Positions 14,247 to 21,244 of a stretch of 64,000 bases of DNA are shown in pieces. This stretch comes from DATARH01 sp036268075 (GTDB taxonomy: Bacteria > Pseudomonadota > Alphaproteobacteria > ATCC43930 > CGMCC-115725). The number at the start of each line of letters is the position of its first letter. Within the stretch, counting starts at the first letter, position 1. The notes beneath the pieces were generated by a model. That model was not told the DNA's origin, searched no databases, and saw only the letters and a list, made by a program, of their open reading frames with translations. The translations under genes and the position numbers were made by a program. The DNA lies in the NCBI GenBank assembly GCA_036268075.1, contig DATAUV010000117.1, forward strand, positions 186,001 to 250,000, given 5' to 3'.

Positions 14247-16553
14247 TCACTGGCATTTCGAGTAGGTGCAGCTCGTGCAGCGGTCGCAATTCTCCTCGCG
14301 GATCAACGCCGGCTGGCCGCAGGCCGGGCACTGCCGCAACCACGCGGGAACGGGAGGGGCGGCGTTGCCACTTAGGGGACCGACACTGCTCCCCCCCGCC
14401 CCTCCCCCCACCACTGCCGCCGGCGCGGCAGCGATCTCGTGCTGATCCTCTTGCTTCTCCGGCAGGAAGCCGATCGCCCGCATGTGGTGTTCGATCGTGT
14501 GACCGATCGCGGCCGGCAGGGACGGATAGAACTTGCCGTTGACGTGGCCGCCGCCGGCCTTGCCGAAGATCGCCTGCAGCTCGGTCGCGACAAATGCCAC
14601 GTCGCCGCCGCGGCGCCAGACGGCGCTGATCATCCGGCCGAGCGCGACGCGCCAAGCGTCCGACTCGGCGTCGTTGGAGATCAGAAAGATTTCGTAGGGC
14701 CGCGGCCGGCCGTGCTCGACCACGTCGGTGATCAGCACGTAGAGGGCGTGGTCGCTGCCGGGCCAGCGGATCTTGTAGCGCTTGCCGTCGAGCTCGTCGG
14801 GTGCCACGAGCGGCGCGGTCAACGTCACGACGTTGGTGCCGGGCGCCGGCGCCTTCTCCTCGGCCGGGATGACGTTCAGTACCGAGCCGGTGACCTCGTT
14901 CGGTCGATAGGTCGTGCAGCTCTTGCACCCTAGCTCGTGAGCCCGCCGGTAGACGCCTTTGAAGTCGGCGAAGGGGATGGTTTCGGGCAGGTTGACCGTC
15001 TTCGAAATCGACTGGTCGACATGCTTCGCGACCGCGGCAAGCATGGCGATGTGATCCTTGGGGCGGAGCGTCTGCGCGTCGAGGAAGTAGTTCGGCAGCG
15101 GCTCGTCACCCCTCAGCTCGCGCCACTTCCGATACGCGAAATCGGTCACCTCCTCGGTGACCTTCGACCCGTCGGGCTGGAGGACATCGCGGGTGTAGCG
15201 GAACGAGAACGGCGGCTCGATGCCGCCGGAGACGTTGCCGGCAAAGAGCGAAATCGTGCCGGTCGGGGCAATCGCGGTCAGGTGCGAGTTGCGCATGCCC
15301 TTCTCGGCGATCGCCGTCTTCACCTCGTCGTCGAGCCCCTGGACGTGCTCGCTGGCAAGGAACTTGTCGCGGTCGAACGCCGGGAACGATCCCTTCTCGG
15401 CAGCGAGCTCGGCCGACGCCAGATAGGCCTCGCGCTCGACCGCCGCCATCCAGTCCTCGGCGGTCTGGATAGCATCGCGCGATCCGTACCGCTGGCCGGT
15501 CATGATCAGCGCGTCGGCAAGGCCGGTGATGCCCAGGCCCATGCGGCGCTTGTTCTGCGCCTCCTGCCGTTGCGCCTCGAGCGTGAACTTGGACACGTCG
15601 ATCACGTTGTCGAGCATCCGCACCGCCGGCCGCACCAGGTCGCGGAGATCGCTGATGACGATTCCGGCGTCGCGGGTGAACGCGGCTCGCACAAGCGCCG
15701 CCAGATTGATCGATCCGAGGAGGCAGGCGCCGTAGGGCGGTAGCGGGATCTCGCCGCAAGGATTGGTCGAGATGATCGTCTCGCAATAGGCGAGGTTGTT
15801 CCGCCGGTTGATCCGGTCGATGAAGATCACGCCGGGCTCGGCGACGTCGTAGGTCGCCCGCATGATGCGATCCCACAGGTCGCGCGCCTGGACGATCTTC
15901 CGCACCTCGCCGCCGAACACGAGCGGCCATTCCTTGTCGGCATCGACCGCGGCCAAGAAGGCGTCGGTGACGAGGGTCGACAGGTTGAACATGCGGAGCC
16001 GGCCCGGATCGCGCTTCGCGTCGACGAACGCCTCGATATCCGGGTGATCGCAGCGCAGCGTCCCCATCATCGCGCCGCGGCGCGCGCCGGCTGACATGAT
16101 GGTGCGGCACATCGAATCCCAGGTGTCCATGAAGGTCAGCGGACCCGACGCGTCAGCGTCGACCCCCTTCACCAGCGATCCCTGCGGCCGGAGCGAGGAG
16201 AAGTCGTAACCGATGCCCCCGCCTTGCTGCATCGTCAGCGCCGCCTCGCGGAGGTGCGCGAAGATCCCGTCGAGCGAATCGGGGATGATCCCCATCACGA
16301 AGCAGTTGAAAAGGGTCACGTCCCGGCCGGTCCCGGTGCCGGCGATAATCCGGCCGCCGGGCAGGAACTTGAAATCCTCCATCGCCCAGTAGAAGAGCTT
16401 CGCCCACACATCGGCCCCTCTAGTCTCCGGCGCCGCGAGAGCGCCGGCGACGCGCGCCCAGGTGTCCTCGACGGTCTGGTCGACGATGATCCCGTTCGGC
16501 CGCTTCAGCCGGTACTTGGCATCCCAGATCTTCGCTCCGATCCCCTCGATCAT
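14247..16553 (-). CDS. nrdJ: Class II (adenosylcobalamin-dependent) ribonucleotide reductase
   Basis: 768 aa, starting at ATG 16553, which overlaps the previous stop as ATGA; the open frame upstream to 16991 crosses two genes and is not coding. Reduces ribonucleotides to deoxyribonucleotides for phage DNA synthesis. Visible: Cys84 (FNCFVMG) and Cys277 as the likely redox pair, NPCGE at 264-268 with the thiyl Cys266 and general base Glu268, ARRGAMMG and PTGTISLFAGNVSGGIEP. No N-terminal ATP cone and no adjacent small subunit, which fits class II. The C-terminus has paired CxxC motifs (CPACGQ, CDRCTSC), probably zinc or reductant-binding. Confidence 0.9.
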   Translation of the reverse strand: MIEGIGAKIWDAKYRLKRPNGIIVDQTVEDTWARVAGALAAPETRGADVWAKLFYWAMEDFKFLPGGRIIAGTGTGRDVTLFNCFVMGIIPDSLDGIFAHLREAALTMQQGGGIGYDFSSLRPQGSLVKGVDADASGPLTFMDTWDSMCRTIMSAGARRGAMMGTLRCDHPDIEAFVDAKRDPGRLRMFNLSTLVTDAFLAAVDADKEWPLVFGGEVRKIVQARDLWDRIMRATYDVAEPGVIFIDRINRRNNLAYCETIISTNPCGEIPLPPYGACLLGSINLAALVRAAFTRDAGIVISDLRDLVRPAVRMLDNVIDVSKFTLEAQRQEAQNKRRMGLGITGLADALIMTGQRYGSRDAIQTAEDWMAAVEREAYLASAELAAEKGSFPAFDRDKFLASEHVQGLDDEVKTAIAEKGMRNSHLTAIAPTGTISLFAGNVSGGIEPPFSFRYTRDVLQPDGSKVTEEVTDFAYRKWRELRGDEPLPNYFLDAQTLRPKDHIAMLAAVAKHVDQSISKTVNLPETIPFADFKGVYRRAHELGCKSCTTYRPNEVTGSVLNVIPAEEKAPAPGTNVVTLTAPLVAPDELDGKRYKIRWPGSDHALYVLITDVVEHGRPRPYEIFLISNDAESDAWRVALGRMISAVWRRGGDVAFVATELQAIFGKAGGGHVNGKFYPSLPAAIGHTIEHHMRAIGFLPEKQEDQHEIAAAPAAVVGGGAGGSSVGPLSGNAAPPVPAWLRQCPACGQPALIREENCDRCTSCTYSKCQ

Positions 16554-16786
16554 TTCACGATCCCCACGTCCTTGAGTTCCTGGCGGCTTGGTGCGCCCTT
16601 TCGCTGGGGGTCGACCGTGCCGTGGCAACCACGACAGCGAAGGGTGTTCCCGGTAGGGAGGGCGCGATACGGGTCCGTTATCCAGCACGGGCCGTCGAAC
16701 CGGGGGTCGTCGGCGAAGCATTCCCGCGGCGCGCGGGCACGACGGATCGGTTCGCACCGGGCGACGGTGTCGGCGGGGGCGCTCAT
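16550..16786 (-). CDS. Small hypothetical protein with a Cys-X-X-Cys motif
   Basis: 78 aa. A four-residue overlap links it to both neighbours. Visible features are CRGCHGTVDPQRKG, which could bind one metal or act as a redox pair, and two further Cys residues upstream (VARCEP, RECFAD). It precedes the ribonucleotide reductase directly, so a reductant or accessory role is conceivable, but no family is recognised. Confidence 0.55.
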   Translation of the reverse strand: MSAPADTVARCEPIRRARAPRECFADDPRFDGPCWITDPYRALPTGNTLRCRGCHGTVDPQRKGAPSRQELKDVGIVK

Positions 16787-17901
16787 GCAGCTGCCCTCCC
16801 GCCGATGATGGGCAGCATGAAGCCGGGTTCATGGGGCGGGCACGCGGGCGCGACGATCGGCACCGGCGTGGGTTCGGGCACGGGATCGCCATCCCTGATC
16901 GCAATCGTGACCCGGCGGACGTTCCACGCTCGCCCGATCGCGTCGGCGTAGTGCGTGTTGACCCAGTTGCGGATGAACTTCGTCGGAGCACTCAGAAAGA
17001 CCTCGCCAGCACCGAGCCGGTCGATCCGTAATGTGACGAACCAACTGCGGAAGGCCGCAGCGCCGAGGTCGCGCGCCAGGCGGTCACCGGGCTCGCCGAG
17101 CTCGTGCCGGATCTGTGCGCCATCCTCACCGGGCGACGGTGTCGGCGGGGGCGCCGGCTCGCCGCTGTCGCGCCAGCGCTCGCCATCGAAGAACTTCGCG
17201 GCCCCGCACCACTCGGCGAAGGCCGGCTTTGCCTGACGAAAGCGTTCGATGCCGGTGATCAGGTCAGCTCGGGTGAAGTGCTTCCGCGCCTTCCAATAGG
17301 CTGACCGAGCCCGCTTCTTGTCGCGGTTGGGGCCGCCGGCTTTCAGCCACACCGCCCACCACTCGTCGAAATCATCCCCCTTCCGAGATTCGTCAACGAA
17401 GAGAGATGCGCGCGGCAACGCCGTGCGCGCCGGATGCGCGCCCTCGCGCATCTCTTGATTCCCTTCTTCTATTCCTTCCCTTCTTTCATCTATATAGGCG
17501 GTCCTCCCGTGGTCCTGGCTTGGTCCTAGCTTGGTCCCGGCACTGGTCCTGACCTCTTCGTCGACCGACGTTTCAGATTGATATTTCAGGTAGTTGCAGA
17601 GACGGACTTTGGTCCCGGCACTGGTCCTGGAAACGACGATCATGCCGTCTTGGACCATGCGTCGGAAAAGCCCCCGAACGGTGTTTTTGTGGAGCCCGAA
17701 ATCGTCGGCGACCTGCCGTTCGGTGAGGAGCAATTCGCCCACCTCGAGCGCGAGCGGACCGAGCTTTGTGCGGACGGTCGTCGGTCGCCACTGGGCCGCG
17801 TCCTTCATCCAGGAGAAGACTGCAGCCTCCTGCTTGTTGCGGAAGACCGGGTTATCCCAGAGGCGCCGGAACTGCCGGGTATAGCCGCCCTCGTGGCTCA
17901 T
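16783..17901 (-). CDS. Phage replication protein: winged-helix N-terminus, C-terminal DnaA domain I-like segment
   Basis: 372 aa from ATG 17901 (MSHEGGYTRQFRRLW). Residues about 5-110 are a replication-initiator type helix-turn-helix (FRNKQEAAVFSWMKDAAQWRP, LTERQVADDFGLHKNTVRGLFRRMVQDGMI). The middle contains a second helical module (DDFDEWWAVWLKAGGPNRDKKRARSAYWKARKHF) as in primosomal or lambda O-like proteins. Near the end is a segment resembling DnaA domain I: LGAAAFRSWFVTLRI, then VFLSAPTKFIRNWVNTHYADAI. It lacks the AAA+ motor. It overlaps the DnaA domain IV gene by 4 nt, so the two are probably made together for origin firing or helicase recruitment. Confidence 0.75.
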   Translation of the reverse strand: MSHEGGYTRQFRRLWDNPVFRNKQEAAVFSWMKDAAQWRPTTVRTKLGPLALEVGELLLTERQVADDFGLHKNTVRGLFRRMVQDGMIVVSRTSAGTKVRLCNYLKYQSETSVDEEVRTSAGTKLGPSQDHGRTAYIDERREGIEEGNQEMREGAHPARTALPRASLFVDESRKGDDFDEWWAVWLKAGGPNRDKKRARSAYWKARKHFTRADLITGIERFRQAKPAFAEWCGAAKFFDGERWRDSGEPAPPPTPSPGEDGAQIRHELGEPGDRLARDLGAAAFRSWFVTLRIDRLGAGEVFLSAPTKFIRNWVNTHYADAIGRAWNVRRVTIAIRDGDPVPEPTPVPIVAPACPPHEPGFMLPIIGGRAAA

Positions 17902-18242
17902 GGGCGGTCGCTCCCGCAACGCTCGTGCAGCGGCAGCACGCCCTGGTTTGGGTCTCTTTCGAGCAACCACCTGACTTCGGCGACGGTCCGTTGCAGCTCC
18001 CGGTCGCAGCCCATTTTCTCGGCGATCACCCGGCAGGCGTGCATGACGGTCGTGTGGTCGCGGTTGCCGAAATGCTTCCCGATCGCGGGAAAGCTGTGCG
18101 GCGTCATCTCGCTCGCCAGATACATCGCGACCTGGCGCGGGCGGGCGAAGCGCCGCGCTCGCCGATCCGATTTCATCTCGATCATCGGCAAGCCGAAGCG
18201 TTGCGCGACGGCGTACTGGATCTCGGCAATGTGCAGTGTCAT
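17898..18242 (-). CDS. DnaA domain IV-like origin-binding protein
   Basis: 114 aa. The sequence matches the DNA-binding C-terminal domain of DnaA: EIQYAVAQRFGLPMIEMKSDRRARRF, RPRQVAMYLASEMTPHSFPAIGKHFGNRDHTTVMHACRVI, including the signature RDHTTVMHA helix that reads DnaA boxes. It lacks the AAA+ domain altogether. The start overlaps the RusA stop as ATGA. Known DnaA uses this domain to recognise the 9-mer box. Here it probably directs replication or competes with host DnaA. The partner is inferred to be the downstream protein carrying a domain I-like end. Confidence 0.88.
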   Translation of the reverse strand: MTLHIAEIQYAVAQRFGLPMIEMKSDRRARRFARPRQVAMYLASEMTPHSFPAIGKHFGNRDHTTVMHACRVIAEKMGCDRELQRTVAEVRWLLERDPNQGVLPLHERCGSDRP

Positions 18243-18739
18243 GCCGTCGCTCCTGCGAAAAGATCGGCGGTGTCGGGTTCGCGGGTGCCGCGAGCGGCAG
18301 GGAGCGCCGGCGGCGTGATGGTCTCGATGGTGACGACGAGCGCCGGCGCCTCGGCGTAGACCTTGCGGATCACCGCATCGACGATCTGCCGGTCATCGAC
18401 CCAGGCGACGCCGTTGAGCGCGTCGAGGCATTTGAGAAGATTGTCGGCGTCCGGTGTCGTCGCCGGCCGGATATGGCCCGCCAGCGCGGCTTGTTGCTTC
18501 TTCGCCGACCAGCTCGGCGCTGGCTGAAATCGGGCTTCGACCATGACGCGGATCGGCTGAGCGGTCGGCGGTCGCCCGGCCATCTCTTGCTGCGCGGCAT
18601 ATCGGAGCTGCGACTCGTACCGGGCCGTCCGGTCGTCCGTGTAGACGCGGGCGAACCCCGTGCGTGGATTGACCGTCGCACGGGGCCGGCCCTTGCCCCG
18701 CGGCGGACCCGCGAGGGTGATGACGACGTGGAGTGACAC
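18239..18739 (-). CDS. rusA: RusA-family Holliday junction resolvase
   Basis: 166 aa. Motifs: GPPRGKGRPRAT near the N-terminus, YTDDRTARYESQLRYAA, then PATTPDADNLLKCLDALNGVAWVDDRQIVD, in which the Asp cluster is the metal-binding active site of RusA. It cuts four-way junctions during phage recombination and replication. The C-terminal 30 residues are an Ala/Pro/Thr tail. It is adjacent to the replication genes and overlaps the next by 4 nt. Confidence 0.9.
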   Translation of the reverse strand: MSLHVVITLAGPPRGKGRPRATVNPRTGFARVYTDDRTARYESQLRYAAQQEMAGRPPTAQPIRVMVEARFQPAPSWSAKKQQAALAGHIRPATTPDADNLLKCLDALNGVAWVDDRQIVDAVIRKVYAEAPALVVTIETITPPALPAARGTREPDTADLFAGATA

Positions 18740-18748
18740 GGGCGCCGC

Positions 18749-19915
18749 TCAGGCGCCCGGCTGATCCGCTCGCGACTCCTTACGTGGGCGACCCCGGCCG
18801 CGCTTGAGGGGCTCCTCGCTGGGGTGACCGGCACCCGGTTCCGGCGCGATCCAACCCGCCAGCCATTGCTCGTGCTCCGGGGTGCCATCGCCGAAGGGAT
18901 TGGTCGACTCGTCGGCACCGGCTTTGCCGGCCTTCGCGCCCATGTCGCGGGCGCGTTCGGTATCGGCGAAGAACCCGTCGTTCCAAGCCTTCCGTGCGGG
19001 CATCCACTCGGCGAAGGGATTGTCGATCGGTTGTTGACCCGCCACGGCAGCGGCGATGCCCATCACACTGAAATAAAGCGCCGCCCGCTCGGTGAGCGCG
19101 GTCTTGGGATCGCCGTCTTCAAGGCCGTCCAGCTGCGCCTGGAAGTAGCCGGCGTGGTAGCGGGCCCGCTCGGCTGACTCGCCGGGGAACGGGCAGAACT
19201 CGATTGACCGGCCGGATTTGCCGTCCTCGTAGCCGAGGTTGTAGCCGAGCGTGCCTTCGTCGGCCGGGGCTCCGGTCGCGGCCCGCTCGCCGGCACCGCT
19301 GCGATAGCCCTCCAGCCACTGCTCGTGCTCGGGGCTCGGTGCCTCGTAGGGGCATTGCTGCTCGCCGCCCTCGAGGGCGGCCGCCTTGCCGAGCGTGTAG
19401 GGCGTCGCCTCCGGCTGATCCAGCGGGAGGTCGGGTTGTTGCTTGTCGATCCGGGCGAGCCCGCGCGATCCGCGGAAGACATCGGGATCGGCCGCGACGA
19501 CGATGACCCGGCCACCCTGGCGGTCGACGAGCTCGTGGCGCGTCGCCATGTCCATCGCGCCGAAGGTCATCTTCGCCTCGACGCCCTTGGGCTTGAACGT
19601 GACCTGCTCGAGGTTGACGCCGATCGCCGGGAAATTGCGCGCGCCGATGATCTCGACGCAACGCTTGATGATGATCTCGCTCTCCACTTCGATTTCGGCG
19701 GCGAGGTTGCTTTGCTGGGTCTCGCTAAGGAGCGGCCAAGGATTGCGCTGCTCGCGGAAGAGGCCCAGGAGGTAGTCGCGGAGATCGCCCGACAATGTGC
19801 GCTCCGCCAGCGCGGCCGATGCGGCCATATTGCTGATCATCGCGGCGCCGTTGGTGTGGTTGACGTCGCCGTTGGTGTGGTTGACGTCGCCGGTTTCTTC
19901 ACCATTTTCTGACAT
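18749..19915 (-). CDS. Phage protein with RMF-like repeats in the C-terminal half
   Basis: 388 aa from ATG 19915 (MSENGEETGD). The first 20 residues contain a duplicated DVNHTNG. Residues about 25-150 are a helical then strand-rich domain (FPAIGVNLEQVTFKPKGVEAKMTFG) of unknown role. From about residue 175 short modules recur: SPEHEQWLEGYRSG, NPFAEWMPARKAWNDGFF and NPFGDGTPEHEQWLAGW, resembling ribosome modulation factor (RMF) motifs, with a related GYNLGYEDGKSG. The C-terminus is basic (KRGRGRPRKES). RMF dimerises ribosomes in E. coli, but whether these copies bind ribosomes is untested. Confidence 0.62.
   Translation of the reverse strand: MSENGEETGDVNHTNGDVNHTNGAAMISNMAASAALAERTLSGDLRDYLLGLFREQRNPWPLLSETQQSNLAAEIEVESEIIIKRCVEIIGARNFPAIGVNLEQVTFKPKGVEAKMTFGAMDMATRHELVDRQGGRVIVVAADPDVFRGSRGLARIDKQQPDLPLDQPEATPYTLGKAAALEGGEQQCPYEAPSPEHEQWLEGYRSGAGERAATGAPADEGTLGYNLGYEDGKSGRSIEFCPFPGESAERARYHAGYFQAQLDGLEDGDPKTALTERAALYFSVMGIAAAVAGQQPIDNPFAEWMPARKAWNDGFFADTERARDMGAKAGKAGADESTNPFGDGTPEHEQWLAGWIAPEPGAGHPSEEPLKRGRGRPRKESRADQPGA
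19847..19888. repeat. Two tandem copies of a 21-bp unit near a 5' coding end
   Basis: Exact 21-bp units at 19847-19867 and 19868-19888 encode DVNHTNG twice in the N-terminus of the RMF-repeat protein. Confidence 0.9.
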
Positions 19916-19938
19916 GACTACAGCTTCCCCTCTTAAAG

Positions 19939-19963
19939 CCGCCCGGCGCCCACCGCCGGGCGG
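19939..19963 (-). promoter_or_regulatory. Perfect 10-bp hairpin just upstream of a start codon
   Basis: CCGCCCGGCG pairs with CGCCGGGCGG around a 5-nt loop, 23 nt before ATG 19915. The ribosome site (AAGAGGGGAAG) follows immediately. No T-run follows, so a translation-control or processing hairpin is more likely than a terminator. Confidence 0.5.
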
Positions 19964-19976
19964 TGTCCGTCTCAGG

Positions 19977-20069
19977 TCACCCGACGCGCTTTCGGCAGCG
20001 CCATATCCGGGCAATCGTGTCCAGCGCGCGCGCCGCGGCCAGGGCCAGCCATTTGAGCAGCCATCGCAT
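19977..20069 (-). CDS. Small basic amphipathic peptide
   Basis: 30 aa (starts MRWLLKWLALAAARALDTI, ends RCRKRVG). The ATG at 20069 shares a base with the previous TGA (TGATG), indicating coupling. The hydrophobic helix followed by a basic tail could insert in a membrane or bind nucleic acid. Unrecognised. Confidence 0.4.
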   Translation of the reverse strand: MRWLLKWLALAAARALDTIARIWRCRKRVG

Positions 20070-20326
20070 CACGGCTCCGCCGCCCACTCGGCGAGCCGGC
20101 GCCGGATCGAACTGCGTTCGACGTCTTGCCGGTCCAGTTCGGCCAGTAGGACGAGCGCCAATTCGCGGCGCCGGGCGCCGGACAGGCGGCGGTACAGCCA
20201 GTGCCGAGCGGTATCGAGGGGCACGCTCATCGCGCCCGCTAGGCGCTTCATCGGGTGGCGCGGATAGACCGCCCGGACGATCGCGGCCTCGCTCACGGTC
20301 GAGTCGCAATTCTTGTGTGACGACAT
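20069..20326 (-). CDS. Small hypothetical phage protein, probable DNA binder
   Basis: 85 aa from ATG 20326 (MSSHKNCDSTVSEAAIVRAV). The segment AIVRAVYPRHPMKRLAGAMSVPLDTARHWLYRRL looks like a helix-turn-helix (turn around MSVPLDTA). It is followed by basic helices. It lies in the leftward early operon downstream of the Cro-like gene. The longer frame to 20491 adds an unlikely Arg/Gly-rich leader. Confidence 0.5.
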   Translation of the reverse strand: MSSHKNCDSTVSEAAIVRAVYPRHPMKRLAGAMSVPLDTARHWLYRRLSGARRRELALVLLAELDRQDVERSSIRRRLAEWAAEP

Positions 20327-20480
20327 GGGGCACGCTCGCGTCTTAGTTTCAGAGCGTTCCCCGCCGGAACGAACCCCCGGTGAGACACGTTGAACCGACG
20401 ACTCGACGACAGCTTTCCCCCATCGCGGCAAATCCCCTCGCCGCTGCTGTCGTCGGGTCCGAAGTTCGGCAACCGCCGGG

Positions 20481-20708
20481 CTAGAGCCCATCTGGGCTCC
20501 CTATTTTTCGCGCGACACGAAGGCCCGGATCGACCGCCACCCGCAGCGACCCATGCAGCGGGCAGCACGCGGCGACGATGCTGACGACGTGGCTATCGTC
20601 ATCAATTCCATGAGCACAGCAGCACGCGAAGGTGGGGGTATGGCTCTCATCTTGGCTCGATTCGGAGCCGGCAGAAACGCGCGAGAAATCGGGCGCGTCT
20701 GGCGTCAT
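20481..20708 (-). CDS. Small Cys-rich hypothetical protein
   Basis: 75 aa. Acidic N-terminus, then CCCAHGIDDDSH and AACCPLHGS, which pair Cys and His in a way that could bind zinc. It is the first gene on the minus strand after the Cro-like gene, separated by about 220 nt that includes an opposite-strand small ORF. A weak candidate judged only on composition and position. Confidence 0.4.
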   Translation of the reverse strand: MTPDAPDFSRVSAGSESSQDESHTPTFACCCAHGIDDDSHVVSIVAACCPLHGSLRVAVDPGLRVARKIGSPDGL

Positions 20709-20764
20709 GATCGCAGCTCCAGCAACGAAAGGAGCCGTACACCACGAACCCCGAGCATATCGCA

Positions 20765-20914
20765 GTGACGCTGGTAGCCGCCATGATGACCGGCAAGCGG
20801 CCGACCACGAACAACGCCGACCGCGCGATCGAACTCTACTGGCGCATCCTCAAGGGCCTGGAGCGTCGCGACGATGCGATCCAGCCGCGTGATCTGACAG
20901 ACTACAATGTCTAA
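20765..20914 (+). CDS. Small helical phage protein, start uncertain (possible ACG start at 20744)
   Basis: 49 aa from GTG 20765, ending DLTDYNV. The frame stays open upstream. A strong AAAGGAG at 20728-20734 lies 9 nt before an ACG at 20744, which would give a 56-aa protein beginning at TNPEHIAVTLVAAMM. Codon third positions are about 80% G or C, which favours this frame over the antisense one. The sequence (NNADRAIELYWRILKGLERR) resembles small helical phage proteins. Function unknown. It opposes its neighbours. Confidence 0.45.
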   Translation: MTLVAAMMTGKRPTTNNADRAIELYWRILKGLERRDDAIQPRDLTDYNV

Positions 20915-20927
20915 TTCGACGGGCATT

Positions 20928-21155
20928 TTATGCCGCCACCTCAGCTCGCGACGCGAAACTCTTGTGTTGGCGGTAATGGGTTATCTGCGCCCGGGCGCGC
21001 TCCGACGTGGACCTCCGGCAGTCGCGACCGGCCCGCAGGCCGAACACGAAGCCAGGATCACCCAAGGCGTCTCGCCCGAAGGCAGTCGGCGTCATGCGAG
21101 CCTCGGTAAGGAAGCTCTCGATTTCGTGCAAAAGCGGATCGGGCGAGGTGTTCAT
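20928..21155 (-). CDS. Cro-like transcriptional repressor
   Basis: 75 aa. The core LLHEIESFLTEARMTPTAFGRDALGDPGFVFGLRAGRDCRRST is a short helix-turn-helix type common in alphaproteobacterial phages and plasmids. It starts the leftward early operon and is divergent from the CI/LexA-type gene, which fits the Cro role: it should bind the shared operator and turn off the lysogenic repressor. Its mRNA is probably leaderless, because the predicted start site is about 4 nt before the ATG. Confidence 0.75.
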   Translation of the reverse strand: MNTSPDPLLHEIESFLTEARMTPTAFGRDALGDPGFVFGLRAGRDCRRSTSERARAQITHYRQHKSFASRAEVAA

Positions 21156-21161
21156 CAGGAA

Positions 21162-21194
21162 TAGGAAAATAATAGGCTATTTCCTACCCGTCAA
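21162..21194 (-). promoter_or_regulatory. Leftward early promoter with operator in the spacer
   Basis: On the minus strand: -35 TTGACG (21194-21189), a 17-nt spacer containing TAGGAAATAGCCTAT, then -10 TATTTT (21171-21166). The flanks TAGGAAA and TTTCCTA make an inverted repeat. It drives the Cro-like gene at 21155. Confidence 0.72.
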
Positions 21195-21202
21195 GCGGGG
21201 TG

Positions 21203-21224
21203 TTCCTATTGGATATTTCCTATT
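21203..21224 (+). promoter_or_regulatory. Additional operator half-sites upstream of the repressor gene
   Basis: TTCCTATT occurs at 21203-21210 and again at 21217-21224, a 14-nt period. These are the same half-site as in the early promoters and lie 20 nt before the repressor start, so autoregulation is likely. Confidence 0.6.
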
Positions 21225-21244
21225 CGGCCGGCGACAATCATCCG

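Noticed and set aside
16554..16991. 146-codon upstream extension of the ribonucleotide reductase frame
   Set aside because: It crosses the 78-aa gene and the end of the replication gene, is rich in Arg/Pro, and the ATGA at 16553 is the coupled start.
20293..20568. 91-codon minus-strand frame overlapping small early genes
   Set aside because: Overlaps two better-supported genes and shows no coding composition.
20705..20926. 73-codon minus-strand frame between Cro-like and Cys-rich genes
   Set aside because: Third codon positions are mixed; the opposite frame (20744/20765-20914) has better codon use and a strong ribosome site.
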